Assembly: GCF_037392515.1 (NCBI RefSeq)
Contig: NC_090288.1
Coordinates: forward strand, 3,589,501 to 3,653,500
Source of the DNA: Haliotis asinina
Taxonomy: Eukaryota; Mollusca; Gastropoda; Lepetellida; Haliotidae
DNA length: 64,000 bases
Direction of reading: 5' to 3'
A model generated the notes under the pieces. It saw nothing but the letters and a program-made list of their open reading frames with translations. It was not told the origin of the DNA and did no database searches. A program made the translations under genes and the position numbers. This document shows positions 1 to 21,336 of the stretch, in pieces; within the stretch, counting starts at the first letter, position 1; every line of letters begins with the position of its first letter.

Positions 1-429
1 CAATGATTCAGTTCTGTTCATCAAATATCGAATCTGGCACCTTAGTTTCGATTTTCAATAACTATTACCACTATTTCGATCCCATATTTGAATATCTATT
101 TAAATTATTTCCATACAAACAGAACATATTTTGACTCCCATTTCTAGCAGTTTCAAGTGATGAAATAAGGTGAGACCTGATCAATTGACATCAGGGTAAT
201 TATAACACATCAATCGTTTTTAGTAGACCTTGCTAAGTTGACAATGGATTTCATGATTAAAGCTTACTCTGAGACTTAAATGAAATCTGATGTTTCTACT
301 TGTATGAAGAATTGAATGAAAAATGATTGAGGGACCAATATAAACAAGAGTCATCAGAAGATGACATCGCCCCGGCCCCCACATATTTGAAAGGACAAGT
401 CATCTGACAGTTACTTATTGTGTTTTTAG

Positions 430-1412
430 ACCAAGTCTGAATTGTTTCCATGGAATTCATGAAAAATATAAATGCCATATATCTGTAATAGAAAAGTCAC
501 CATTTCAAAATCTGTCTCATATATCTGCCAATATCTTTTGAAAGATATGAAATGGTTTTCGAGTTGTGCTCCGGAAACCAAGTCAGCCACATATTCATGG
601 AACCAAGAAAACAATACATCATAAAAACTGTGAATAGCAAAAGGCACCACTTTGGGGTCTGCAACACATATCTACCAAATAACACTGACAGATATTAAGA
701 AGTTTTTGAGTTCTGCTCCGGAAGCAGAACACATCTTTCACGTTTGAAAGTAAGTCTGAAACGTTTCCATGGAAACCGAGAAAATAATAAATCACAAAAA
801 CCTGTAAGTAGCAAAAGGCACCACTTTAGCTTCCGAATTGATATATGTACCAAGTTTTGCAGAAACATATTGAACGGTTTTTGAGTTCTGCTCCGGAAAC
901 GAAGCCCATCTCTCAAATTTGAGACTAAGTCCGAAATGTTTCCATAGAAAGGGAGAAAATAATAAATCACAAAAACATGTACATAGCAAAAGGCACCACT
1001 TTGGCGTCTGCCTCACATATCTACCTGTTACACTGACAGATATTAAGAAGTTTTTGAGTTCTGCTCCAGAAACGAAACACACCTCTCACTTTTGAGACTA
1101 AGTCAGAAACTTTTCCATGGAAACCGAAAAAATAATAAATCACAAAAAACTGTACATAGCAAAAGGCACCACTTTAGGTTCTGATTCATGTATCTACCAA
1201 GTTTTGCGGAAAAATATTGAACGGTTTTTGAGTTCTGCCCCGGAAACGAAGCCCACCCCACCATAAGACTAACACCAAAATGTTCCATGGAAAAACAAAA
1301 AAAATATAAATGCCAAAAATCTGTAAATAGCGAAAGGCATTATACTATATCTATCAAGTTTGGTCTATAAATATTGAACGGTTTCTGAGTTATGCTCCGG
1401 AAACAAAATGAT
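430..1412 (-). repeat. Tandem array of ~172-bp units (array 1)
   Basis: About six head-to-tail units of 170-174 bp; a shorter 147-bp unit lies at the left end. Landmarks repeated in each unit are a TCCATGG-type core (near 447, 594, 765, 940, 1114, 1284), GCAAAAGGCACCACTTT, and GTTTTTGAGTTCTGCTCCGG. The same unit forms array 2 at 49.5-50.7 kb in the opposite orientation. Because a unit is close to 57-58 codons, several overlapping open frames run across it, but they contain scattered stops and I do not regard them as genes. Units differ by roughly 10-25 percent by eye, so this is not a freshly amplified array. Confidence 0.85.
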
Positions 1413-1731
1413 TACAGCATGGTTTATGCAGCCAAGTTTAATCAGTTAGATAAATTAAAGTACAAAAGTGAGTTGTAATTGCTACACTCATCTTCCAAGC
1501 ATAGACACCTGATTGACAAATAAGCCAGCCAAGGGAGGTAATAAATTCATCGAGCCGAAGACACATCCAGGGTATAGTGGAGTCCTATTGGAATGTATTG
1601 GAGATGTGGAGATGCATTGTAATAGGTGATGGAGTATTCATAGGTGATGACAATGGCAATATTAACAGTACCACATAGATTACACAGGACATACATGGAC
1701 ATTTTACCAGCACGCTGTGGAGTTGTGACGC

Positions 1732-10271
<8,540 letters not shown>

Positions 10272-10330
10272 AGTCCACTGAACAAACCGGAAGTATGCGA
10301 CTTGCCGGTGACAGAGCGCCCTCTATTAGA
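10272..10330 (-). promoter_or_regulatory. ARPC4: Probable ARPC4 promoter / 5' UTR
   Basis: Immediately upstream of the ARPC4 ATG on the minus strand. It has an ETS-type CCGGAAGT site at 10288-10295 and no TATA box within 60 bp, as expected for a housekeeping gene. The transcription start cannot be placed from sequence alone. Confidence 0.4.
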
Positions 10331-12590
10331 ATAGAGTTATCGCCCCCAGGGTCTTCGCCATACGACTTTTTGTTATGACATAGAAAAAAAATCACGATGT
10401 TGTTATTTTAGTACATAAATGTGATTGTCCAGGTGAAAGGGAATATTAATGCGACGTTATAATCAATATTCAGTAATTAACATATAATGCTATGCGTTTT
10501 ATGAACTGAGTTAAACAATGCTGCATAAAATAAGGTTAACAGATTATCCCAACATAGTTTTGTTATTAGACTAACGTTTCGTTTCTGAAAGTAAAAAAAA
10601 TTGATAGTAGCAAACAAGTCCATTTAAATTGAAAAGTAACCAGTGAAATGGGAGATACCGAACCTGAGGGTACCTAAGTCAGCTTGCTTCATTTAGGGAT
10701 TTAGCATAGCAGGGGCTGAGAGACACACAAACCAGTGGTTGATAGAGTGAGCAAATATATGAGCGAGCAGAGTGCCCATTTCATTCATAATGTGATTTGG
10801 GGACTGCGAGGTCGAGTAATCTGCAGGTCGAGTAATTTGTAGGTCGAGTAATCTGAAGGTCGAGTAATATGTAGGTCGAGTAATATGTAGGTCGAGTAAT
10901 CTCTGCCTTGTAAGGATCGAAATAAACGATGGACATAATAATATGATCATTTCAATTTACTATCGTCTTGTTGCTGTCATATTTTGTAGAATCTAAGCTG
11001 ATCAAGAAAGTTTTCAAAGCAAATGGAGTATGCATTTTTGTACTTTGGCCCGTCACAGAAATTCCAGCTGCCGCACTCACACCCGCACTTACGGATGCAC
11101 TCACAGAGATATACACTAGTTTTAAGTTCGGTTCTGTGATCTTGCTGACACGGTTTTCTTTATGTAATATCACGTATTTAGAACATGTTTTAATCGCGAC
11201 ATGTGTCACTTTGCACTCAAATCTTTACTCACTAACTCACTCACTCATTCACTAACTCTTGTAGCCCACTTACTTATGGACCCTGGTCCATGATTTGTGG
11301 GCGTCTTGTCAGTTTTCGTCCTTGTGCATTGGCATAAACTGCTTCATTAGATTACATATTTGCACACAGCAGATCACCTCACTATACAGCCGATTACTCC
11401 TTTCCCCACTTTAACGTTCCTCGATGTGACGACACTCTTCCAGGTATAATGTCAGCTGTTGCGATCTGAATAGACATGTCGTATGTGGGATAAATAAGTT
11501 TCCCACAGGTGTGGTGGATATATATCCAATGCTATTGATTACAACTAACATAACAATTTACAGCACGCCCTTTGTTTTCCACCTTGATAACGCAGAGATT
11601 TCCGCTTCCCTGACGCTATCACGTGAGCGGGCATCGAGGAGGAAAATATTTATGCTGGAATTTTTGCATTGCTCTATTTCACGACTGATGACTATTTTCG
11701 CGCGGAGTATAATGAGTGAATGATATTGTGTCGTATACGAAAACATTTGCATTGTTAGTGAATTAGAGTGTGAGTTGGTTGCGTGTTCAGCGTTATTCTA
11801 GACAGGTAGACAGGTAGACGGGTGGATACAGCATTTTCATTCAGTTGAAGGAGGTTCAGGGGATGGGGCTGTTAAATATACTTTCAGGATAGGGGTAGGG
11901 GGTGGTGATGGTGGTGGCTTGGGGTGCACACCTCTGCACTTCTCCTCTGGATCCACTTATTTTAGAAACGAGATCCATATATGTTACTCATGTTTTAATC
12001 GAACCCCGCTCTTCGGCTACCCCACCTCCCCAAGGGATGGTCTCAAACACCATAAAGAATACACAAAAACACTCAGGTCAATTTTGCTCTATTTACTCAA
12101 GTATTTGTAGCAGGAAGTTGAGCCATATATATAACATCCTTATATCTTGTCAGCTTGCTGGCAGGGATAACATCGATGGTCATGTGTGCAAGGCGGCCAA
12201 GTTTGGATCAGTAGGTCCGTGATCTGAACTCCAGCACGGGACTTGGGAATTTTATGGTAGATGGCGCCCAACGTGGTCGTTCATATACATGGCCGCTACA
12301 CACATATACAAATATGTTGTAGTGAGACCTTATTTCTGGGACAAATCTCTCCCTTCAGAGCATGCCCGAATGGCATAGAGTCCAGGTCTACATGCGGTCT
12401 ATTTATTACTGTTTTCATTTGTGTTGAATGTTCGTTTAAATGTTCAGGTAATAAAAATCTACGTTGAAACCAGGGTATGCATATCCGAATTTGAACTCGG
12501 GAAATTCCATGGACAGTTAAAATCAGATCTGTAGTCGTACTTCAGTTTTCATCTTGTTTATTTTTTAACTCTGCACCCAGCATTGTTTCA
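10331..12590. other. Intergenic stretch upstream of ARPC4
   Basis: No convincing exon on either strand. Contains the 16-bp tandem array at 10809 and an (ACTC)-type run near 11226-11250 that looks like a detached SINE tail; otherwise nothing recognised. Confidence 0.6.
10809..10904. repeat. Six-copy tandem repeat of a 16-bp unit
   Basis: Six consecutive 16-bp units of the form AGGTCGAGTAATNTGN, varying only in the last few bases. Each unit contains TCGAGTAAT. Confidence 0.93.
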
Positions 12591-12594
12591 GGTG

Positions 12595-12760
12595 TATAAC
12601 AGCAGTCTGTAAATACTCGAGTCTAGCCCAAGCAATCCAGTGATTGGCACCATGAGCATCGATCTTCGATGACATTTAATTTTTAACAAGTCAGCAGGCC
12701 TGACTGCCCGATGCAGTTACTCGCCGTTTACAAGCATATGTTGCTGAACACCTGTTCACG
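12595..12760 (-). mobile_element. SINE-B copy, degenerate
   Basis: Landmarks AGCAGTCTGTAAATACTCGAGTCT, CAATCCAGTGATTGGCA and CATGAGCATCGATCT are present in order; the rest is eroded. Confidence 0.6.
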
Positions 12761-13117
12761 TGTCATGAGTTCATTTAAATAACAAGCATGGCCATAATAT
12801 ACTACCGTATTCTGAACACAGGCCATATCCACTATACCTACCGCGGTTTATACCGCTTCGTTTTCTCTGCCACCTGAAAGGCAGTGTATGCCCATCAACA
12901 CCTGTTACCGTTTACAAACCAACAATTTGTAAAGTCACGCAGACAGCCTGCTATCGTTTTACCTGATGTCTACATGACTGCCCGTTTGAAAAATGCGCGA
13001 TGCGAACGTTCGACATGGCCTAGAGTAAGGTATAGGGTGTAACTCTTGTTTATGAATACATGTTCATTTGGTGTTTGTTGGGAGAACCCAAAAGTATCTC
13101 GATCCACAAAGATAGTC

Positions 13118-13348
13118 GGAAGTTTAGTTTTACGCCACACTCAAACAATATTGAAGATATATGGCGGCGCTCTGTAAATAATCGCGTCTGGACCAGACAG
13201 TTCAGTGATCAACAACATGAACATAGATCTGCGCGATGGGGAACCGATGACATGTGTTAACCAAGTCAGTGAGCTCGACCACCCGATCCCGGTCCTTGCC
13301 TTTAACAACAAGTCTTTGCTGAAGACCTATCCTACCCCGGTCCTTCAG
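13118..13348 (-). mobile_element. SINE-B copy, well preserved
   Basis: Contains the shared 3' end (GTTTTACGCC, then AACAATATTG), ATATGGCGGCGCTCTGTAAA, TCTGGACCAGACAG, GAACCGATGACATGTG and the terminal CTACCCCGGTCCTTCA. This is one of the most complete SINE-B bodies in the window. Confidence 0.8.
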
Positions 13349-13584
13349 TAGTATATTTAAGACGAAACGAGAGTATGTGCGTAATGGGGGTCTGCCTTCC
13401 AAGTTGTAGATACGTTCTGTTCATGATTGTCAGAACTCTGTACTTGGATCCCCATCCCTCAGACAAGAGGCAGGGAAACAAAAAGTAACGTCTTGTTTTC
13501 TCTTCAGTTATGACCAGGCCAGGGAACTGATCTCTCCAGAGGTTCACTGGACCACAGAAAGGGCCAACAAACACCTCGTATATA

Positions 13585-14859
13585 CGAGGGGATGTCAATA
13601 AGTTTTGAGCCTTGAGCATTTTTCATACCCAGGTGTCACAGCCTATGGTACGACATTGAACCTTGGGGTGTAGCGGATGTGACATATAAGTTTTGGCACC
13701 CTACTCTCAAAAGTTATTGAACAGCTCACACTGACAGAAAGAGACCCCTCCCACCCCCTCACGGCAGTGGAAATGAATAAAATTGAGTATAGAGCAGTAA
13801 TTAAGTTTTTAGTTCTTGAAGGAAACATTGAAGAAAGGCTTTCGGCAGTTTATAGGAAGTCTTCCCCTTCATCTGCTACCATCAAACGATGGGTCAATGA
13901 ATTTAAGCATGGTAGAGAGAGTCTTGAAGATGACCCCGTCCACGTCGCCCAACAACAAGCGCCAGTCAGGTAAACATTAACAGAGTGCATAGACTTGTGC
14001 TGGAAAATCGTCGAATCACACTCCACGAGTTAGAGGAGACCACAGGCATTTCACACGGATCCATCGAGACAATTCTCGTCATGTCTAAGGTGTGCGCAAG
14101 ATGGGTGCCAAGAATGCTTACAGATGAAATGAAGCAAACAAGGGTCACTATGAGCAACTCCATGCTAACCAGATACAAGAAGAATCCAAAAGATTTTCAC
14201 TTTAGGCTAGTAACCTGTGATGAAACCTGGATCCACCACTATGATCCTGAGAGCAAACATGAATCCATGGAATGGAAACATGTCACTTTTATCAGGACCA
14301 AAAAAGTTCAAAGCCTCCATATCAGTGCAGAAGGTAATGGTGACAGTCTTCTGGGATAGCAAAGTGGTCATCCACATAGATTACTTACCAAAAGGAAAAA
14401 CAATGAATGGGGAATATTTCGCTGACTTGTTGAGGCAAGTGCGACAGTCAATCAAGGAGAAGCGCCGGGGCAAGATCAGACGTGGTATTCTTCTACATCA
14501 AGACAATGCTCCAGTACACACCTCTTGCGTTGAAGCCGCTGCTGTCCAGGAATGCGGGTACGAAATCTTGCCGCATCCCTCCTCTTCAGACCTGGCACCA
14601 AGTGATTACCATCTGTTCCCAAATCTCAAGAAACACTTGCGTGGTCGTAGATTTCAGGATGATAATGAGCTTATTGCTGCTACTGAGGCTTGGTTTGAGG
14701 ACCAAAATGGTGCCTTCTACAAAGATGGCATCAGTGCCTGGTAGAAAAGATGGAACAAGTGTCTTGACTCACAAGGGGACTATGTTGAAAAATAAATGTG
14801 GTTCATACCAATATTTTGTGTTTTTCTATGCAAGGCTCAAACTTATTGACATCCCCTCG
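13585..14859 (+). mobile_element. Mariner transposon, copy 1 (inactive)
   Basis: 1,275-bp element with ~29-bp terminal inverted repeats (CGAGGGGATGTCAATAAG at both ends) and TA duplications at 13583-13584 and 14860-14861. The second copy, at 57020-58289, is in the opposite orientation. Confidence 0.95.
13767..14744 (+). pseudogene. Mariner transposase, frameshifted (copy 1)
   Basis: Helix-turn-helix region (AVYRKSSPSSATIKRWVNEF) from 13767, then the catalytic domain with CDETWIHHYDPE, LLHQDNAPVHTS and SDLAPSDYHLFP. The final acidic residue is Asp, the mariner DD34D type, but this copy is one codon short between the second and third Asp. Two frameshifts are visible against copy 2: loss of one C near 13940 and an extra A near 14305. 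Ends at 14744. Length about 345 residues, usual for mariner. Dead. Confidence 0.92.
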
Positions 14860-14919
14860 TAAGTAAACCTTTCCACAATAAGGGGGCCATGTATGAGATG
14901 AACAACTGGTCCTGGACTA

Positions 14920-15086
14920 GTGAGTGTGAGTGAGTTTGGTTTTACGCCGCTTTTAGCACTATTCCAGTGATATCACAGCAGGGGACACCAGAAAATGGGC
15001 CCCACACATTGTACCCATATGGGGAATCAAACCCGGGTCTTCGCCGTGACGAGCGGACGCTTTAACCACTAGGCTACCCTACCTCC
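14920..15086 (-). mobile_element. SINE-A copy with 14-bp target duplication
   Basis: Full-length, 167 bp. The target duplication CTGGTCCTGGACTA is perfect at 14906-14919 and 15087-15100. On the minus strand the head has box A TAGCCTAGTGG followed by TTAAAGCG, and box B GGTTTGATTCC; the 3' end is GCGGCGTAAAACC then CTCACTCACAC. This copy defines the element's limits. Confidence 0.95.
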
Positions 15087-16885
15087 CTGGTCCTGGACTA
15101 ATTCAAAATGACAGAACAGTTTAATCCCATTCATGCCAAGTACTTTGGATGACAGTAAAGAAAAAAAACAAATCTACATGTATATTAAATATTTTAATAC
15201 TCTGTGAGACAGTAGACATGAGCTGGACTTCTAGCAGTGAGCACTGACAGTGATAGACCTACAAAATTTGGCCACACACTGACCACAGAAGCAAATTGTA
15301 TCCTACAATATCCATACTGATTTATGTGTTAAAAACAAAAGTGATTAGGTGAGACCTAACAAAATGTTTTTAAAAAATGAGCACGCTTAAAATTACAAGC
15401 CTAGCTTCCTGTAAGACTTAATTGAATCATTACTACTTACAAAAGTTTGTATGTTCTTGCACGTTAGTCATTTTACAGACATTTGTGCCCCATCCATGCT
15501 TATATACCACTCAAAATTTGCTAAGAACCTAAAAAGCCATAATCAAAGTGTGCTCCTCAGCAAATGTTAAGTAGTATGCTGTCCTGCCATGAACCTAGCT
15601 GTGACAACAGGGCATTTTTTAACACTTCCCAAAATCTAAGTTATCACTGTTGCATAAATAGTAGCTCATCAATACACACATGCAGTAAATGTAATCCTGG
15701 TTTATAAATCTTAAAGCAAGCGTTATCACTTTGGGAACACAGCTTCTACTCATTTGTAATATCAGATACATGATGCATAACTGCTGCAGTCACATCAGAT
15801 GTGTCCAATGTTGCATCCTTCAGTCAGTGGGTAAAGTCCTGTATGTGACACTGATGAAACATGAAAAAACATGTTTATACAAATGGTGTATGTTGACAGT
15901 ATGAAATATTTACAATGATGCCCATGTACAGCCATAAACTAACTATAGAAAAACATATAATGGTCTACTCATGCAGACATGTGACACCAAACTGAGGCAA
16001 ATATAGAACATCTGAGAAAATTTTAGTGTGAAATACGTGATAACAAAAATAGAAGTGTCTAGCAAAATCTGAATCAAATTAGCATTTTTTTATTCTCTTA
16101 GTAGAATCCGTAAGCGTAAGCGACGGTGAACAGAATAATTGAGCTTCTTAATATCAGCACGATCTTGATCCTACCATATAGGCTAGCAAGGGTAATGGTT
16201 CTCCATATCTGATTACCTGGTGAGACATTCATCATAGCTGGCCTTGTATTCTTGAAAGCAATTATATCACTAAGACAGTCAGACTAACTCATAGTCTCTC
16301 AATATATATTATCTTAAATTGAAAAGGAGCCCCAGTGAGATGTGAGATTCAGACCTAGATAATCTGGACTTGTTTCATTTAGTTAGGCTTTAACACTGTA
16401 GGGAGGGCTATGCAGTTTTGAAAATAATGTGGTTCTGGGACAGTAGGACAGGCTAGGGCAGTCACAACTTCATGTATTAAGTATGGATCCATACGATCAC
16501 CTAAGCATTACAAGCAAAAAGGCTTGAAGAAGGTATGGTCTTTGCGTCAAGGGAAATAACACACCTGAATCAACAAAACTGTACAAATACCTGATCTATC
16601 CTGCATCTGCTAATGAACACATTGGTAAATTCAAGGTCACGGCTATGCAGAAAGCATCATCTATGAACACTAACTTGGGTGAGTTGGGGTGGGGTAGGAT
16701 TGAATGAGGTGGGGTAGGACGTGTTAGTTTGGTAAAGTGGTGTTGATGGAATGGGTTGGAGGTGGTTGTGGCAATATTTGCAGCCATTAAAATCACTAAT
16801 CAACACTATCATATGATCTAAACATGAGAGAAAGAAATGGCTTGATGTTTCTTGATGTAAAAGCAGATGCTTCCTAAAGGCTTAG

Positions 16886-16985
16886 AGGATGGAGTGAGAT
16901 TGTTTTATTTACAGTTTTACGCAATATTCCAGTTCTATAACAGTTTCACACATACAGGCCCTACGTACATAGAGAATCAAACTTG
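16886..16985 (-). mobile_element. SINE-A remnant
   Basis: GAGTGAG start, GCAATATTCCAGTTCTATAA, TTCACACAT and GAGAATCAAACTTGG in the right order, with large deletions. Confidence 0.5.
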
Positions 16986-17576
16986 GATTTATTACAGGAC
17001 ATATTTTTGACATATTTGTTCCTTGGTAAAAACATACTGAAGTATGCTACTGTTTTCGGTAACATACACAAGAAGATATGCATTGTGTTGAGTTTAAACA
17101 TAGAGATTATTCTGGGTTACACCTTCTTTATATTCTTGAGTACAATGTTTCAAGGCTTGTTCAAGACACATCATCAGGTAAAACTGAACAGAACATGCCC
17201 TAAAATGTCTATGTTCATGAAATAGCAATCTTCCAAAATGCCAATCAAGCATCTGTGTTGAGTTTGTCTCTTAGAGGGGAGCTTATACATATAACTAAAC
17301 GGGCAATGCCATTCCGAAAGTGGTCAAATGTAATGTGTTTTTGTATTTACAACTTCTCAGTAAAGTACAGATTAGTGTTTTTCTCAGGTGGTTGGTATAA
17401 AGGATTACAATCAACATTCTCAGAGCGAATCACTTCATTGGCAGTAAAGACAGCTGTCTATCCCTCTGAAAAGTGTAAACTGGCATGTCTCCCATGGCCA
17501 AAAACTGTGAACATACAAGAAAGTGGTCAGTGGAAAGCAGTATATATATTGCTGAGAAAGTGTAATCTTAAATATG

Positions 17577-17687
17577 ATATGCTACTTATAAATTGGCCAA
17601 CAGTTTGGTCTGTGGACACTCTCTATTGCAATACCGTAACCATGGTAATAAGAGCCTCTATAGGTATTATTCTTCCACAAACATTAC
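17577..17687. repeat. 110-bp dispersed duplicate, copy 1
   Basis: About 90 percent identical by eye to 21337-21447 (shared blocks include CAGTTTGGTCTG and GTAACCATGGTAATAAGAGC). Not part of any other repeat family noticed here. Confidence 0.85.
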
Positions 17688-17808
17688 CAACAACATGGAA
17701 GGGGACACCAGAAATGGACTTCACACACTGTACCCATGTGGGGGGAATCAAACCTGGATCTTTGGTGTAATGAGCCAAAGCCTTAACCACTAGGTTACCC
17801 AACGGCCC
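17681..17808 (-). mobile_element. SINE-A copy, tail missing
   Basis: GGGGACACCAGAAATGGACT, a box B-like GAATCAAACCTGG, and CCACTAGGTTACCCAACGGCC; the (GTGA)n side is lost. Confidence 0.8.
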
Positions 17809-17814
17809 TGACAC

Positions 17815-17955
17815 TCTTTAAATACATGAGTCTGGCTAGACAATCCAGTGATTGGCATTATGAGCTTCCAGCTATGCAGTTAAAAATATGATATGAAAAC
17901 TGAGTCCATTAAGAAGGGCAATGTGATCCTGTTAGTTTTTCTTACAAGCACTGAG
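17815..17955 (-). mobile_element. SINE-B remnant
   Basis: GAGTCTGGCTAGACAATCCAG, GTGATTGGCATTATGAGC, then scattered matches to the distal half. It directly abuts the SINE-A copy. Confidence 0.55.
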
Positions 17956-18386
17956 TAGAGTATCTAACCAAGATATTCAAGGATGAATGACTGACCCGAG
18001 TTGATGAAGACTATCATCAAGTATGGTAACATTACCTTAAAGGTTTTCCAGATTCACACACTGTCTACTTGGCAACATAATCCAATGAACATGGAACGTA
18101 GAGCAGCAACATATCAAGTCCTGGTGAATTATTCACCAATGATCATAATGACACATTTGATACAAATATTATCATGGACGTTGAAGGTGTAACCATATGG
18201 CAATACAGTGTTACATTTCTCACAACAAAGTACATCAATTTACTTCTCCTGTATCGCAAAATATACAATACATGATATTACAAGTTATATTTTTGCAAAA
18301 ATATGTCAACAATAGCAGGAACAGTTCAAGAATCAAGTTACGCAGATTCTCTAGCACTTCCTGTAAGTTTGTAACTCCAGAATCTG

Positions 18387-18549
18387 GGTCCCGTTCCTCA
18401 AGGCGATCATAGTGCTACGACAGTCGTTGGTCTATGTTAAAGTATGGGAGTTATGACTGTTGTGGCGCTACAACAATCGTAGGTCTATGTTAAAGTATGG
18501 AAGTTATGACTGTCGTAGCGCTATGATCGCTCTGAAGAACGGGGGCCTG
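18387..18549. mobile_element. Small palindromic MITE-like element
   Basis: About 163 bp. The left arm starts GTCCCGTTCCTCAAGGCGAT, and the right arm ends GCTCTGAAGAACGGGGGCC. The arms are inverted repeats of ~40 bp around GATCATAG(T/C)GCTACGACAGTC. The centre has two copies of GTCTATGTTAAAGTATGG. Relatives: 44773-44878, weakly 7447-7553, and fragments near 23430 and 63450. Confidence 0.75.
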
Positions 18550-19342
18550 TACACAAATCCCCAAACCTATTTGCTTCCCTCTACAATATTTGATCTTCGC
18601 TATCTCAAATTTGAAAACAAATGCCCTAGGGATGTGATACACCAGCAAAACGGGAGAGGATTTGACATTTTTAAATACAAGTACTGTATCATGATACTAA
18701 CTGTATTGTGCTCATATCATCAGGATATGTATCATATTGTGGCCTCATTATAACATTATACCTCATTATAACATTATACTTCCAGTTGATGCCAACGGAA
18801 AACTTATGTTGTTCTCCAAGCTCAACTACACTAAAAAAACCACAGCGTATATAAACATTCACAAGACTCATTTCACACAAACTCTACACAGGGCTTTTGA
18901 TGCAGACACAGGTCACTGGACAATTTTATGGTTTTAACAACAACAGACAACACATTACTCAACATATCAGACGAGGCCAGACCAATTCTATTTCTTGTTT
19001 TACAGATTTTTGTCCTCAGAAAAAATAAATGCAGGAGGGGGAAAACTGGCACCACAGTAATATTTCTACAGTAATTCTGTAAGTATTTTACTTTTCACAG
19101 TTAAGCACATGCTTACGGGTTAAAATAGAATCACAAAATATTTTTCCGTTAAGTTATATATTTGGCCAATAAACACATGAGGATTTTATTTTTTGAGCAT
19201 GAAAAGTTAGCTTTTATTATTTTTCTTACTCTTGAAAAAATATGACCGATGGATCTGCAAAACAAGAAATGAAATTGGTCTGGCCTCATGTAATTTTAGT
19301 CATTTAGTCAATGTCAAGGACAAAAGACTGATATGTTCACTA

Positions 19343-19969
19343 CAGTCTAAGTAAACTTAGTCTCAGTGTATTTCGTTACACTCCACCACTGAGTCTAACA
19401 AAACCTAGTAGAAGGTCACGTCAGGTAACCTTTGAGCGGCCAATGACTGTCCAATGAAACACAAGACGGTTAAATAGATTTAACCAATCAGGCAACGGCT
19501 ACTATTTAGGGATCGGAGGGAATTTAAAAATATTCAGGTCATTGACACGGATCTCTCCACAAAACAAAAATCAGGATATAACATAGTTATTTGATCCGCA
19601 GTATATATGCTTTGGGGTTTCTGTTGACATGGTTACCATTAGCTAATATTTCTGCAAGATAACATCCTTGAATATTGTCAAAAACACCATTTTCAGCGAC
19701 TGTTTACCCACTGTTATCATGGTTAAAAGTACGCCGTGTGCATCACCCGGAAGCGAGTGTATGCTAAATAGCATTCAGAATCGTTCGCGTACGAACCTTT
19801 TCGAGATAAAAAGTTCAAAAGGTATGTGCGAATGTGCACTTTTGTGATCTGGTAAGCTGTGTTCTGATTGGTCAATCACAAAGCTTACCTGACGCGAACT
19901 CCCATAAGGTTTGTTAGACTCAGTAGTGGAGTGTAACAAAAAGTACTGAGGATAAGTTTACTTAGACTG
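19343..19969 (-). mobile_element. MITE with 10-bp TSD, copy A
   Basis: 627 bp, bounded by CAGTCTAAGTAAACTTAG and its inverse, with terminal inverted repeats of roughly 75-95 bp. Flanks ATGTTCACTA (19333-19342) and ATTTTCACTA (19970-19979) are a 10-bp target duplication with one mismatch. Orientation is reversed relative to copies B, C and D. No transposase coding potential. Confidence 0.93.
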
Positions 19970-21336
19970 ATTTTCACTAGTAAACTGTTGCATATGACAT
20001 CTCCTCTGCACCAAGTAGAGTCTGTGACAACATATTAACAAAGACAGAATCTTGTGCTCCTTTCACTGGCATTGTCATCACACACATAAATATGCATTCT
20101 CAGTACATATATTACAAAACTATTTCTGATTAAAAATGTACACAATACACATATCAGAATTATTAACAGGACTAAAACAAAACATGAAAACAAGTTGACA
20201 AAATCTGACTTTCATTTATAGTACACATAATTTCATTTTCATTCATTTACATGTTGCATTATGATCAGAATTAATCCTCAGTAAAAGCTTAACTGGTGAA
20301 ATAACAGGCCCTTATTCTGTAAAAAGTCACACATTGTGCACTGCCCTCATGACTTCTAACTTATGCAAAATAAGTTTATTGTATGGTAGTATGTGATACA
20401 GGAATGAAACCAGCCAAAACATACGTTTTTAAAATACATAGAGAACAATAGGAACGGAAATTGGTGTAAAATTTCATTTAAAACATGTTTCTCCAAAACA
20501 ATACTTCTCTAGATGAAGCTTTGAGAAACTCTCAACTGACAGGAAGACCTTACAGGACTCTGACTGCACCTTTTGTGATGCTATGGCTAGAGAGTAATGT
20601 TAGTAACAATGTCTTCAAATTATCAGTAGATTTCTTTACGGTGGTTAGAAAATGCAATATAACACAATCATTTTTCTTAATAATAGAGGTTTGGCCCATA
20701 AGCTTAGGTTTGTAGGTCAAAAATAAAAATACTAAACAACACAATGTGAAATATTAATACTGATTTTCAAAAATATTTAATGTGCAAGTAACAATGGAGA
20801 AGGATTTGTCCTACTTTGTGTTATAAACAATATCTATATCTTTTTAACAGTGCAGGGTACAAGCAACACTGTCTTCCATTTCTAATTACATTAATTCTTT
20901 TACATATACATTTTGTCCAGAGTGTGGCTTCATCAACCATGTTTACAAATGTCTGGCTAAAGGCGAGTTGTTTCATTGTTTCAGATGTTGTTTAGAAGTG
21001 CTTTCTTTATGCTTAGTCTGAAGGTGTGAGTCTGGCTTCAACAACTGACAGATACTACCATAACAAAGTAACATATGAGGATGACTCAAAACATATTGAT
21101 GAACAAGCAGATTGTGATGCATCATGAACATTCTTAATGATGGTACAAGCAATCAGTTCATTCACCTGAAAACAACTCCTTCCGTGGCAACAGGTGCATC
21201 CATGTATGTATGAAGCAGTTACTGGCACCTAAGCTTGGCACAGAAGACACTGACATGGTGATGTGATACTGTTTCTAAACTCATACACACAAGAAACTGT
21301 ACATGTGGTAGTGCAATCATGTACAAGTGACAAGGT

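Noticed and set aside
695..1288. Overlapping open frames of 61-96 codons with repeated KWCLLL..F and EQNSKTVQYFSAKLGRY segments (also 49649-50490)
   Set aside because: They are translations of the 172-bp tandem unit, whose length is near a multiple of three. Frames break between units, and no known domain or start context is seen.
17255..17770. 171-codon open frame in the intergenic region
   Set aside because: Its last third is the 110-bp duplicate plus SINE-A, composition is not coding-like, and no domain is recognisable.
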